Positions 53,645 to 61,185 of a DNA stretch of 64,000 bases are shown piece after piece. Position 1 is the stretch's first letter; the number at the start of each line of letters is the position of its first letter. Source of the DNA: Candidatus Zixiibacteriota bacterium. Its GTDB lineage: Bacteria; Zixibacteria; MSB-5A5; GN15; PGXB01. Both the position numbers and the translations under genes were made by a program. Under the pieces are notes generated by a model that did no database searches, had not been told where the DNA came from, and worked only from the letters and a program-made list of their open reading frames with translations. The stretch covers positions 1-64,000 of the forward strand of contig JAFGTT010000015.1 in NCBI GenBank assembly GCA_016933955.1, written 5' to 3'.

Positions 53645-54883
53645 ATGAAGTTGAATTTTTTGCTGGTGCCGTTGATGGCACTGATGGTTATAATCGGGGG
53701 CGGCCGGTCGGGTAATCCTCCGCTGGCGGCAACACCCCTTCAGGAAGGGCAAAATCCATTGGATGGCAATTTGATAACATCGCAGACTAAATTCGCCTTT
53801 GATTTCCAATCGGAATTATACCGAACCAATCCGGGCAAAAATTGTTTTATCTCTCCCCTGAGTGCCGCGCTGGCGCTGGCCATGACATATAATGGCGCCA
53901 ATGGTGAAACAAAAGAGGCTATGGAGGATGCCCTTCACCTGCGGGGATTCAATCCCGGACAGGTCAATGCGTTCTTTAAAAAACTCATGGTCATTTTGCA
54001 GAACACCGATCCCAAGATAGAATTGAATATTGCCAATTCCATCTGGTACCGCCGGGATTTAGATTTCAAGCAGTCATTCTTCAATCTCGTTAAAGAAAAT
54101 TATAATGCCCATCTCGAACCCCTGACCGATGCGGAAACCATAAACCACTGGGTCGATGAAAAAACCAAAGGCCGGATTAATCGGATTATCGACAGTATCG
54201 ATCCCGCGGATATGATGGTGTTGATAAACGCCCTCTATTTCAAAGGAATGTGGGCCAGTGAATTTAAAGAGGAAAAGACTCTCAATGATGAATTCGCTCT
54301 TGCCGTTGGAAATAAAATAATCTTTCCTCTGATGCGACAGGATGGCAAATTCCGCTACCTGGAAAACGATTCCTTTCAGGCCATCAATCTTCCCTATGGT
54401 GATAAGCACATGAGTATGTATGTCTTCCTGCCTCGGGAGAATTATAGCCTTGATGGTTTCATGCAGACTTTAGGTGCCGAGAACTGGAATGACTGGCAAA
54501 TCCGTTTTCGTGAATGCGAAGGTGAAATCCGCCTGCCGAAATTCAAAATGGAATATGAACAGGTCCTAAATGATATCCTGTTCGCTATGGGTATGGGAAT
54601 CGCGTTCGATCCGGTAGGTGCCGATTTTTCAGCAATGTATGAACCACAGCGCGGAACCAATCTGTATATCAGCATTGTCAAACAGAAGACCTTTTTAGAG
54701 GTCAACGAAAAAGGAACCGAGGCGGCCGCTGTAACGGCTGTTAAAATGAAATTGACCGCCGCCAGGCCTGATGAAGAAAGAAAATTTTTGATGGTTGTCA
54801 ATCGGCCATTTTTCATGGCCATTGTCGATAATCAGACCGGGATCATTCTCTTCACCGGGGCCATTACCGATCCGCGAGGCTAA
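53645..54883 (+). CDS. Secreted serpin-family protease inhibitor
   Basis: A 412-residue serpin. A hydrophobic signal segment (about 3-19) is followed by the serpin fold: NCFISPLSAALALAMTYNGANGET (split, about 66-90), the INALYFKGMW block (about 194-203), IRLPKFKMEYEQVLND and the C-terminal NRPFFMAIVDNQTGIILFTG. The hinge NEKGTEAAAVTAV matches inhibitory serpins (E at P17, G at P15, T at P14, Ala at P12-P10). Counting 17 residues puts the scissile bond near L-T/A-A, though the loop is about six residues longer than in alpha-1-antitrypsin. Target protease unknown. GGAGG lies eight bases before the ATG and directly behind a terminator. Confidence 0.95.
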   Translation: MKLNFLLVPLMALMVIIGGGRSGNPPLAATPLQEGQNPLDGNLITSQTKFAFDFQSELYRTNPGKNCFISPLSAALALAMTYNGANGETKEAMEDALHLRGFNPGQVNAFFKKLMVILQNTDPKIELNIANSIWYRRDLDFKQSFFNLVKENYNAHLEPLTDAETINHWVDEKTKGRINRIIDSIDPADMMVLINALYFKGMWASEFKEEKTLNDEFALAVGNKIIFPLMRQDGKFRYLENDSFQAINLPYGDKHMSMYVFLPRENYSLDGFMQTLGAENWNDWQIRFRECEGEIRLPKFKMEYEQVLNDILFAMGMGIAFDPVGADFSAMYEPQRGTNLYISIVKQKTFLEVNEKGTEAAAVTAVKMKLTAARPDEERKFLMVVNRPFFMAIVDNQTGIILFTGAITDPRG

Positions 54884-54926
54884 TAGTACAGCGGCCGGCG
54901 GTTCAAACCGCCGGCTGCTGTACTAT
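54883..54926. terminator. long hairpin between convergent serpin and pyrC genes
   Basis: A 19-base inverted repeat (54883-54901 and 54908-54926) with one G-U pair and loop TTCAAA, beginning at the last base of the serpin stop codon. It has no T-run on either side, so it may act as a bidirectional 3' end or processing signal rather than a classical terminator. Confidence 0.65.
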
Positions 54927-54953
54927 CGATTCCCTGATTATTTAAATAACCTG

Positions 54954-56267
54954 TCAGGCCTGATAAACAACCTTACCGTTTACTATAGTATATTCCACCC
55001 GGCCGGTCAGTTTCCATCCGATAAATGGTGAATTCTTTGACTTGGAGCGGAATTTTTCTTTTCTGACCGTCCATTTCTTTTCTGGATCAATAATCGTTAT
55101 ATCGGCATCGGTTCCTTTTTCGAGTGTCCCGCCGGGCAGATTCAAAATCCGGGCCGGGTTGATAGTCATCTTACGAATGGCATCAGCCCACGACAGATAC
55201 CCCTTGTCGATAAGCCTGGTTTTAACCAGTCCCAGGGCAGTTTCAAGTCCAATCATTCCCGGAGGAGCCATATCGAATTCGACATCTTTCTCTTCCTCGG
55301 AATGCGGCGCATGATCGGTGGCAATGCAATCAATAGTACCATCAACCAGACCCTCGATTACGGCCTCAACATCTTTTTTGGCTCGAATCGGAGGATTCAC
55401 CCGGAGATTGGTATCGAAATCAAGACCGATCAGATCATCGGTCAGGCAGAAATGATGCGGAGCGGCCTCGGCCGTCACCCGAATTCCCTCACGTTTGGCC
55501 TGGCGAATCGCCTCGACCGCACCGGCCGTGGAAACATGGGCAATATGCAACCGGCTCCCGGTAAACTGGCACAGTTTGATATCCCGGAGAACAGCAATTA
55601 CCTCGCCTACATTCGGGCGCCCTTTAATACCCAGTCGGGTCGCCTCGTATGATTCATTCATAATACCATCGGCGCAGAGGTAGCTGTCCTCGGCATGACT
55701 TATAATCGGAATATTAAACATCCGAACATATTCAAACGCCCGCCGCATTATTTCCGGATTCTGAACATAATTTCCATCGTCACTGATGGCCACGGCGCCG
55801 CTCTTGACCAGTTCGCCGATTTCGGCCAGTTCTTCACCCTTAAGTCTCTTGGTTATAGCTCCAACCACAAAAACCCGGGCATCGGCTTTTTCGGCCCGCG
55901 ATTGTATAAACCGGACCACCTCCTGATTATCAATTGTAGGAAAAGTATTGGGCATACAGCAAACCGAGGTAAATCCCCCGGCGGCGGCCGCCCGGCACCC
56001 GGTCGTGATGGTTTCTTTGTCCTCGAATCCCGGTTCCCGCAGGTGGACATGCATATCAATCAATCCCGGGGTCACTATTTTGTCCGAGGCGTCGATGACA
56101 CTTTCCGAAGGCAGAGAAGCCATTTCCTTTTGAGTTTTTTTCGATTCCTTTTCGACCCCGATTATTTTGCCGTCCTTGACAAAGATACTGGTTTCCTTAC
56201 CGAAACCCAGGGCCGGATCAATCACCCGTCCGCCTTTTATCACCAGATCGTACTTGGCCTGTTTCAT
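54954..56267 (-). CDS. pyrC: Dihydroorotase
   Basis: Closes carbamoyl-aspartate to dihydroorotate. The 437-residue class I enzyme has the metal motif DMHVHLREPG (about 72-81), GGFTSVCCMPNT (about 100-111), SHAEDSYLC, HIAHVSTAG and the catalytic Asp in ATDHAPHSEEEK (about 314-325). Starts directly after the pyrB stop (TAGATG). Third gene of pyrR-pyrB-pyrC. Confidence 0.96.
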   Translation of the reverse strand: MKQAKYDLVIKGGRVIDPALGFGKETSIFVKDGKIIGVEKESKKTQKEMASLPSESVIDASDKIVTPGLIDMHVHLREPGFEDKETITTGCRAAAAGGFTSVCCMPNTFPTIDNQEVVRFIQSRAEKADARVFVVGAITKRLKGEELAEIGELVKSGAVAISDDGNYVQNPEIMRRAFEYVRMFNIPIISHAEDSYLCADGIMNESYEATRLGIKGRPNVGEVIAVLRDIKLCQFTGSRLHIAHVSTAGAVEAIRQAKREGIRVTAEAAPHHFCLTDDLIGLDFDTNLRVNPPIRAKKDVEAVIEGLVDGTIDCIATDHAPHSEEEKDVEFDMAPPGMIGLETALGLVKTRLIDKGYLSWADAIRKMTINPARILNLPGGTLEKGTDADITIIDPEKKWTVRKEKFRSKSKNSPFIGWKLTGRVEYTIVNGKVVYQA

Positions 56268-57200
56268 CTATGCTTCTTCCCCTTTCTTGCCCGACAACAG
56301 ATAAAGAACCGCCATTCTGATCGCCTGTCCATTGGTAACCTGCTCAAGAATAACCGAGGATTCCCCGTCCGCCACCTCGGAAGTTATTTCCACCCCGCGA
56401 TTCATCGGCCCCGGATGCATGATTGTATGATTTTTATTGAGCAGTTTCATGCGCTCAGCGGTCACCCCGAAAAGATTGGTGTATTCCCGCATGGATGGAA
56501 ATAATCCGGCCTGCTGGCGTTCCAACTGAATCCGCATAATATTGACTACATCGGCCCCGTCGATTGCCTCATCCAGATTACTATAAAGGTCGACCCCGAA
56601 TCTCTCCGATTCATAGGGAAGCAGGGTCGATGGCCCGCACAAAGCAACCGAGGCCCCCATTGCCTTTAATCCCCAGATATTGGACCGCACCACCCGGGAA
56701 TGTTTGACATCTCCGACCAAAACCACCCGGAGTCCGTTCAGGTGACCGTACTTGCGCCGGATAGTCATCATATCCAGAAGTGCTTGGGTGGGGTGTTCGT
56801 GCCTGCCGTCACCGGCATTGATGATATTGGAAGCGGTGCACTGAGTGAGAAAATATGGTACCCCGGTGGAGGCGTGACGGACCACGATCATATCTATTTT
56901 TAACGCCTCGATATTTTTAACGGTATCCTTGAGAGACTCGCCCTTGGTTACCGATGATGTTGATTTGGAAAAATTAATCGAATCCGCTGACAATCGCTTT
57001 TCCGCCAGTTCGAACGAAATCCTGGTTCGTGTCGATGGTTCATAAAAGAGATTCAAAACAGTTACGCCGCGTAAGGTCGGAACCTTTTTGATCGGCCGCT
57101 CGATGATTTCCCGAAAAGACTCGGCGGTATCAAGAATCAGGGTGATTTCTTCGGCGGACATCCCCTCCAGACCAAGAAGATGTCTTGAACTTAATTTCAT
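56268..57200 (-). CDS. pyrB: Aspartate carbamoyltransferase catalytic subunit
   Basis: Condenses carbamoyl phosphate with aspartate. The 310-residue product has the carbamoyl-phosphate site EPSTRTRISFE (about 54-64), the SVTKGESLKDT loop (about 82-92), HPTQALLD (about 138-145) and the aspartate-binding segment around MRIQLERQQ and HPGPMNRG. No regulatory pyrI gene follows, so control is likely through the pyrR leader. Its ATG overlaps the pyrR stop by four bases (ATGA). Confidence 0.96.
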   Translation of the reverse strand: MKLSSRHLLGLEGMSAEEITLILDTAESFREIIERPIKKVPTLRGVTVLNLFYEPSTRTRISFELAEKRLSADSINFSKSTSSVTKGESLKDTVKNIEALKIDMIVVRHASTGVPYFLTQCTASNIINAGDGRHEHPTQALLDMMTIRRKYGHLNGLRVVLVGDVKHSRVVRSNIWGLKAMGASVALCGPSTLLPYESERFGVDLYSNLDEAIDGADVVNIMRIQLERQQAGLFPSMREYTNLFGVTAERMKLLNKNHTIMHPGPMNRGVEITSEVADGESSVILEQVTNGQAIRMAVLYLLSGKKGEEA

Positions 57201-57808
57201 TTCTTCTTCCCCCCTTTAGTCCCGGTTTTCGGTCCGGATTCCTTCTGACCGGCCTTCTTGCCGGTTCCGGATTTGTCAACGATTACGAACTCCTCATTAT
57301 CACTTTCATTCAACCTGACAGCCACCCGGTCGGTTTTCGCAGTGGGGATATTTTTGCCGACATAATCGGGTCGGATCGGGTACTCACGATGACCGCGGTC
57401 TATCAAAACCGCCAGTTGAATCGAGCGCGGACGACCGAAATCAATTATGGCATCAAGGGCCGCCCGAATGGTTCGGCCGGTATACAGGACATCATCCACC
57501 AGGATAACATTCCGATCCACCACATCAAACAAGATCTGGGTCCGTTGAATTATGGGCTGGTCAAGCTTGGTGTGGATATCATCACGGTAGAGGTTGATAT
57601 CCAGCAACCCCACCGGCACTTTTATCCCTTCGATCTGTTCAATCTTGTCGGCGATTCGCTTGGCCAGATCCGATCCCCGCCGAAAAATACCGATAACCAC
57701 CAGGGTCTCGGCACCGCTGTTTTTTTCCAGAATTTCATGGGCGATTCGCGTTATAGCCCGTGAAATCCCTTTCTCATTGAGAACAGTTTCTCCCTTGATA
57801 TCAGTCAA
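57197..57808 (-). CDS. pyrR: Bifunctional pyr operon regulator / uracil phosphoribosyltransferase
   Basis: An RNA-binding regulator that senses UMP/UTP, with a PRTase fold. The 203-residue product has the PRPP loop VILVDDVLYTGRTIRAALDAI (split, about 101-121), RRGSDLAKRIADKIE near 46 and a GRPRSIQLAVLIDRGHRE segment. The last 22 or so residues form a Lys/Gly-rich tail (KKAG...GGKKK) absent from typical 180-residue members. The start is TTG at 57808 with AAGGAGG four bases upstream; this start overlaps the end of a leader ORF. Confidence 0.95.
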   Translation of the reverse strand: MTDIKGETVLNEKGISRAITRIAHEILEKNSGAETLVVIGIFRRGSDLAKRIADKIEQIEGIKVPVGLLDINLYRDDIHTKLDQPIIQRTQILFDVVDRNVILVDDVLYTGRTIRAALDAIIDFGRPRSIQLAVLIDRGHREYPIRPDYVGKNIPTAKTDRVAVRLNESDNEEFVIVDKSGTGKKAGQKESGPKTGTKGGKKK

Positions 57809-57914
57809 TTGACCTCCTTGTCATTATGCTCCGAATGTAATTCAAATATCCATTATTATAAAATTGTCTGAATTCTGGGTTGTGATGAAAATATGTAATA
57901 AACGAGGCTTTCAT
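57801..57914 (-). CDS. Putative 37-residue pyr leader peptide
   Basis: A short ORF in the leader of pyrR: ATG at 57914, TGA at 57801-57803. It starts MKASFITYFHH and ends with MTRRSID; the middle is rich in N, Y and F. An AAAGGGAAG ribosome site lies just upstream and forms part of the 3' arm of the PyrR-type hairpin. The ORF contains the pyrR ribosome site, and its stop overlaps the pyrR TTG start region by eight bases. Size and position recall the leader peptide reported for Thermus pyr genes. No homology can be checked here. Confidence 0.6.
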   Translation of the reverse strand: MKASFITYFHHNPEFRQFYNNGYLNYIRSIMTRRSID

Positions 57915-57920
57915 ATCTTC

Positions 57921-57953
57921 CCTTTGGCGGTCTCACAGTACCGCCTTAAAAGG
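57921..57953 (-). promoter_or_regulatory. PyrR-binding RNA hairpin in the pyr leader
   Basis: In the minus-strand RNA: upper stem GGCGGU/ACCGCC closing a loop ACUGUGAG that contains CUGUGA, matching the PyrR hexaloop CNGNGA. A lower stem CCUUU/AAAGG is separated by an unpaired UAA on the 5' side, like the 5' internal bulge of known PyrR sites. The closing pair differs from consensus (A-G instead of C-G). It lies near the 5' end of the transcript, and its 3' arm overlaps the leader ORF's ribosome site. Confidence 0.75.
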
Positions 57954-57966
57954 TTCGGTCGCACCA

Positions 57967-57994
57967 AAAATATACTTTTATCAAAAGAGGTCAA
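57967..57994 (-). promoter_or_regulatory. likely promoter of pyrR-pyrB-pyrC
   Basis: Minus strand: TTGACC (57989-57994), 16-base spacer, TATTTT (57967-57972). Transcription would start near 57960, seven or so bases before the PyrR hairpin. A second TTGACA with TAAATA lies about 40 bases further upstream. Confidence 0.5.
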
Positions 57995-58071
57995 GGACTA
58001 TTTAAAGACTTGAAGGAAAGTGTCAAAATCATTCTCTAAAACATTATCTGACAATAAATAATAATTCGACT

Positions 58072-59640
58072 TTAGATCTCATCCGGCAAATCGGATTCTT
58101 TAAAATACAGCACCTCCCCATATGTTTTTAATTGATAGGCTACCAACTCCGGAACCGACAAGTAGGAGGAATAGTCCACCTTGCGGAAAAAATCCGGCTT
58201 ATCCATTAAATCCGCTATCCGGCCCCCATCCAGCGTTACCACTTTATCGGCAAGGTCAAAAATCACATCACCGTAATGCGAAACAATGACCACACCGATT
58301 TTTTTGTGTTGAAGCCGAGCTACCAGAGCCTCGAATCGTTCCACCCCATCCGGGTCAAGTCCACAGGTCGGTTCATCGAAAAAAACAAAGGCCGGATCCA
58401 GCGAAAGGATACAGCCGAAGGCCAAACGTCTTTTCTCTCCGCCTGAAAGCGTAAAAGGATTACGATCGGCATACTCGCTCCGGGGCATTCCTATTAAATG
58501 GTAACACCCTTCCGCAATGGAATCAATATCAGGTAAACCGAGATTCTCCGCACCGAAACGAATTTCCTGATTTACCGTATCCAGAAAAAACTGGCGCTCC
58601 GGTTGCTGAAAGGAAACCGCCAACCGGCCCGGATCGGGCCGGAAATTAGAATATCGGATTGTCCCTTTGTCGGGTTTGAGTAACCCGGCCATAAGCTGGA
58701 TCAGGGTTGTTTTACCGCTTCCCGAAGGACCCACCAGACCGTGTATTTTACCGGATTCAATTTTCAGATTCAGATTATCGAAAAGATAGCCACTGCCGCG
58801 GACATCATAACCGAATGATAGAGAATCAATGGTAATCGAATGTGGCAATTGAGAATTATTGGCGCTTTCCGAAACCATTTCCGGGACTCGCCCCAAAAGC
58901 CCGACCGGCAGACGATTCTTAAGCGGTGCCCGAAGGCCGATGGCCGCCAGTTTCTTCGGCTTCGAGAAAATCGCTTCAGGATGATCATCCGCAACCAGAG
59001 CGCCCTGGTGAAAAACCAGCAGACGATTCTGATCGGCGGCGATTTCACTGTACTGCGTGATTCGTAGTACTGTCAAATCTTTATTCTCCGATAAAAGCAA
59101 GGCGATGGCATCGTTTAATAACCTTTTACCGGATTCATCAAGATATGAGCCGGGTTCATCAAGAATCAGAATGTCGGGTCCGGCGGCCATCACAGCCGCT
59201 AGGGCCAGGCGCTGTTTTTCGCCTCCGGAGAGTTCGGAAGTCAAGCGTTTACGGAATTTTTTCAGCCCGAAATAATCCAGCATTCGCTCGACCTGTATAT
59301 GCATCTTCTCAAATGAAACATTCCTGTTTTCCAGCGAAAAGGCCAGTTCGCGCTCGACTGTGGTCGTCACCAGTTGATTGTCCGGGTTTTGAAAAACAAG
59401 ACCGACGCGATGTCTGATCAAGGACGTGTTTTGGACATCGACCGGATTGATCCCGCCGATCAGGATCGTTCCCTCGGTCGGCCGGAGAATGCCATCGACA
59501 AGAAGAGCCAGGGTGGTTTTGCCGGAACCGTTACTGCCCAGTATGATGACTCTCTCTCCTTTATTTATTTTCAGGGTGATATTCCGTAAGGCCCGCCGGC
59601 CGCCGGGGTAAGCGTATGAAACTCGGTTGAATTCAATCAT
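58072..59640 (-). CDS. Double ABC ATPase of ECF/CbiO type
   Basis: A 522-residue protein with two ABC ATPase domains. Domain 1 (about 1-240) has Walker A GSNGSGKT (35-42), ELSGGEKQRLALAAVM, and Walker B ILILDEPGSYLD. Domain 2 (about 268-490) has GPSGSGKT, TLSGGEKRRLAFG and FVFFDEPTCGLDPDG with SHYGD. Each resembles CbiO/EcfA of energy-coupling-factor vitamin or metal transporters, fused as in YkoD-like proteins. No EcfT or substrate-binding membrane protein is nearby, so the substrate is unknown. The ATG directly abuts the T-run of the gcvPB terminator and has no ribosome site. Confidence 0.88.
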   Translation of the reverse strand: MIEFNRVSYAYPGGRRALRNITLKINKGERVIILGSNGSGKTTLALLVDGILRPTEGTILIGGINPVDVQNTSLIRHRVGLVFQNPDNQLVTTTVERELAFSLENRNVSFEKMHIQVERMLDYFGLKKFRKRLTSELSGGEKQRLALAAVMAAGPDILILDEPGSYLDESGKRLLNDAIALLLSENKDLTVLRITQYSEIAADQNRLLVFHQGALVADDHPEAIFSKPKKLAAIGLRAPLKNRLPVGLLGRVPEMVSESANNSQLPHSITIDSLSFGYDVRGSGYLFDNLNLKIESGKIHGLVGPSGSGKTTLIQLMAGLLKPDKGTIRYSNFRPDPGRLAVSFQQPERQFFLDTVNQEIRFGAENLGLPDIDSIAEGCYHLIGMPRSEYADRNPFTLSGGEKRRLAFGCILSLDPAFVFFDEPTCGLDPDGVERFEALVARLQHKKIGVVIVSHYGDVIFDLADKVVTLDGGRIADLMDKPDFFRKVDYSSYLSVPELVAYQLKTYGEVLYFKESDLPDEI

Positions 59641-59676
59641 AAAAAAACCGCCGATGGCAAAATTATGCCATCGGCG
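59641..59676 (-). terminator. rho-independent terminator of the gcv cluster
   Basis: On the minus strand an 11-base perfect stem (TGCCATCGGCG at 59666-59676 with CGCCGATGGCA at 59649-59659 on the plus strand), a six-base loop and a run of seven T (59641-59647). It lies between the gcvPB stop and the ABC ATPase start. Confidence 0.9.
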
Positions 59677-59702
59677 TCAATAATCAAGTCAATATTTACC
59701 GG

Positions 59703-61160
59703 TTATCCCTTGTAACACACATCAAGTTCCCGGGCCGCCCGGGCCTCGTTCAAACGACCCACCGGAGTCGTATGAGGCGCATGATGCAGAATATCCGGAT
59801 CGGTTTCGGCTTCCCGGGCAATAGCCTTAAGAGTCTCGGCGAAATTCTCCAGAGTCACCCGGCTTTCCGTTTCGGTCGGTTCGATCATGAAGGCCTCCGG
59901 GACTATCAGCGGAAAATAAACCGTCGGCGCATGAAAACCATAATCAAGTAATCGCTTGGCCATATCCAGAGCCTTAACTCCGAACTTCTTTTGTCGGTTG
60001 CAGGACAACACGAATTCATGCATACAGGTTTGATCATAGGGTATATCGAAATCATCCTTTAAAAGCGATTTCAAATAATTGGCATTTAAAACCGCATTAC
60101 CGGAGACATCCCTGATACCGTCAGGACCCAGAGACCTTATATAGGCATAGGCACGAATGCTGTTGGCAAAATTTCCGTAAAATGAGTGCAGACTGCCGAT
60201 TGATTTGGGCCGATCGTAATTGAGATACAGCCGTCCGTTATCATCGGAATCCCGCGCAATAACCGGGCACGGTAGATACCGGCCCAGTTTCTTCACCACC
60301 GCCACGGCTCCGGCTCCGGGACCACCGCCGCCATGAGGCGTCGAAAAGGTTTTATGAAGATTGAAATGGAGAATATCAAAGCCTATTTCCCCCGGTTTAA
60401 CAAATCCCATCTGGGCGTTCAGGTTGGCTCCGTCCATATAGATCAATCCGCCGACACCGTGAATAATTTCCGCTATTTTTTCGATATTGGATTCAAATAA
60501 TCCAAGGGTATTGGGATTGGTCAGCATTAACCCGGCAGTTTCCTCATCAGCCGCCTCGGCCACCGCTTCGGGTGTGATTATCCCCTGTTCGCCGGATTTG
60601 ATCTGGACCGTTTCATAACCCGCCAGGGCAACCGAGGCCGGGTTGGTCCCGTGGGCGGAATCCGGGATCAGTATCTTTTTACGGAGATTGCCCTGATCCT
60701 TGTGATACGCCCTTATAATAAGCAATCCGGCGAATTCCCCCTGCGCTCCGGCTACCGGCTGTAATGAGATAGCATCGAATCCTGAAATCTCCTTGAGATA
60801 TTCACCCAACTCATACATTACCTGAAGCGAACCGGATGCGGTATGGCAGGGAGCCAGTGGATGCTGACCGGTAAAACCGGGAAGCGAGGCCGCCTTATCA
60901 TTAACCTTGGGATTGTACTTCATGGTACATGACCCGAGTGGATAAAAACCCTTATCGATATGGTGATTCTTGACCGAAAGACCGATATAGTGACGCATCA
61001 ATTCACCCTCGGCCACTTCTGGCAACGGAACATCCCCGGTCCGGCGATATTTCGCAGGAATCATTTCCAGTAATTCTTTTTCATCCCGCATCGGTTCCGG
61101 CATGGGACAACCGATCATCCCCTTCGATGATTTTTCGTATATAAGTACTCTATTATCCAT
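59703..61160 (-). CDS. gcvPB: Glycine dehydrogenase (decarboxylating) subunit 2
   Basis: C-terminal half of the split P protein of the glycine cleavage system; it holds the PLP lysine in HFNLHKTFSTPHGGGGPGAG (Lys about 269). Other motifs are GSCTMKYNPK (about 76-85), HGTNPASVALAG (about 168-179) and LTNPNTLG. It is 485 residues, normal for split systems. Located two genes downstream of gcvPA, with two unrelated genes between. Confidence 0.96.
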   Translation of the reverse strand: MDNRVLIYEKSSKGMIGCPMPEPMRDEKELLEMIPAKYRRTGDVPLPEVAEGELMRHYIGLSVKNHHIDKGFYPLGSCTMKYNPKVNDKAASLPGFTGQHPLAPCHTASGSLQVMYELGEYLKEISGFDAISLQPVAGAQGEFAGLLIIRAYHKDQGNLRKKILIPDSAHGTNPASVALAGYETVQIKSGEQGIITPEAVAEAADEETAGLMLTNPNTLGLFESNIEKIAEIIHGVGGLIYMDGANLNAQMGFVKPGEIGFDILHFNLHKTFSTPHGGGGPGAGAVAVVKKLGRYLPCPVIARDSDDNGRLYLNYDRPKSIGSLHSFYGNFANSIRAYAYIRSLGPDGIRDVSGNAVLNANYLKSLLKDDFDIPYDQTCMHEFVLSCNRQKKFGVKALDMAKRLLDYGFHAPTVYFPLIVPEAFMIEPTETESRVTLENFAETLKAIAREAETDPDILHHAPHTTPVGRLNEARAARELDVCYKG

Positions 61161-61185
61161 AATTGCAAATTCGTAATAAATTCTG

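Noticed and set aside
55695-56504. 269-codon open frame opposite pyrC and pyrB
   Set aside because: Spans two conserved genes on the other strand and shows only low-complexity antisense composition.
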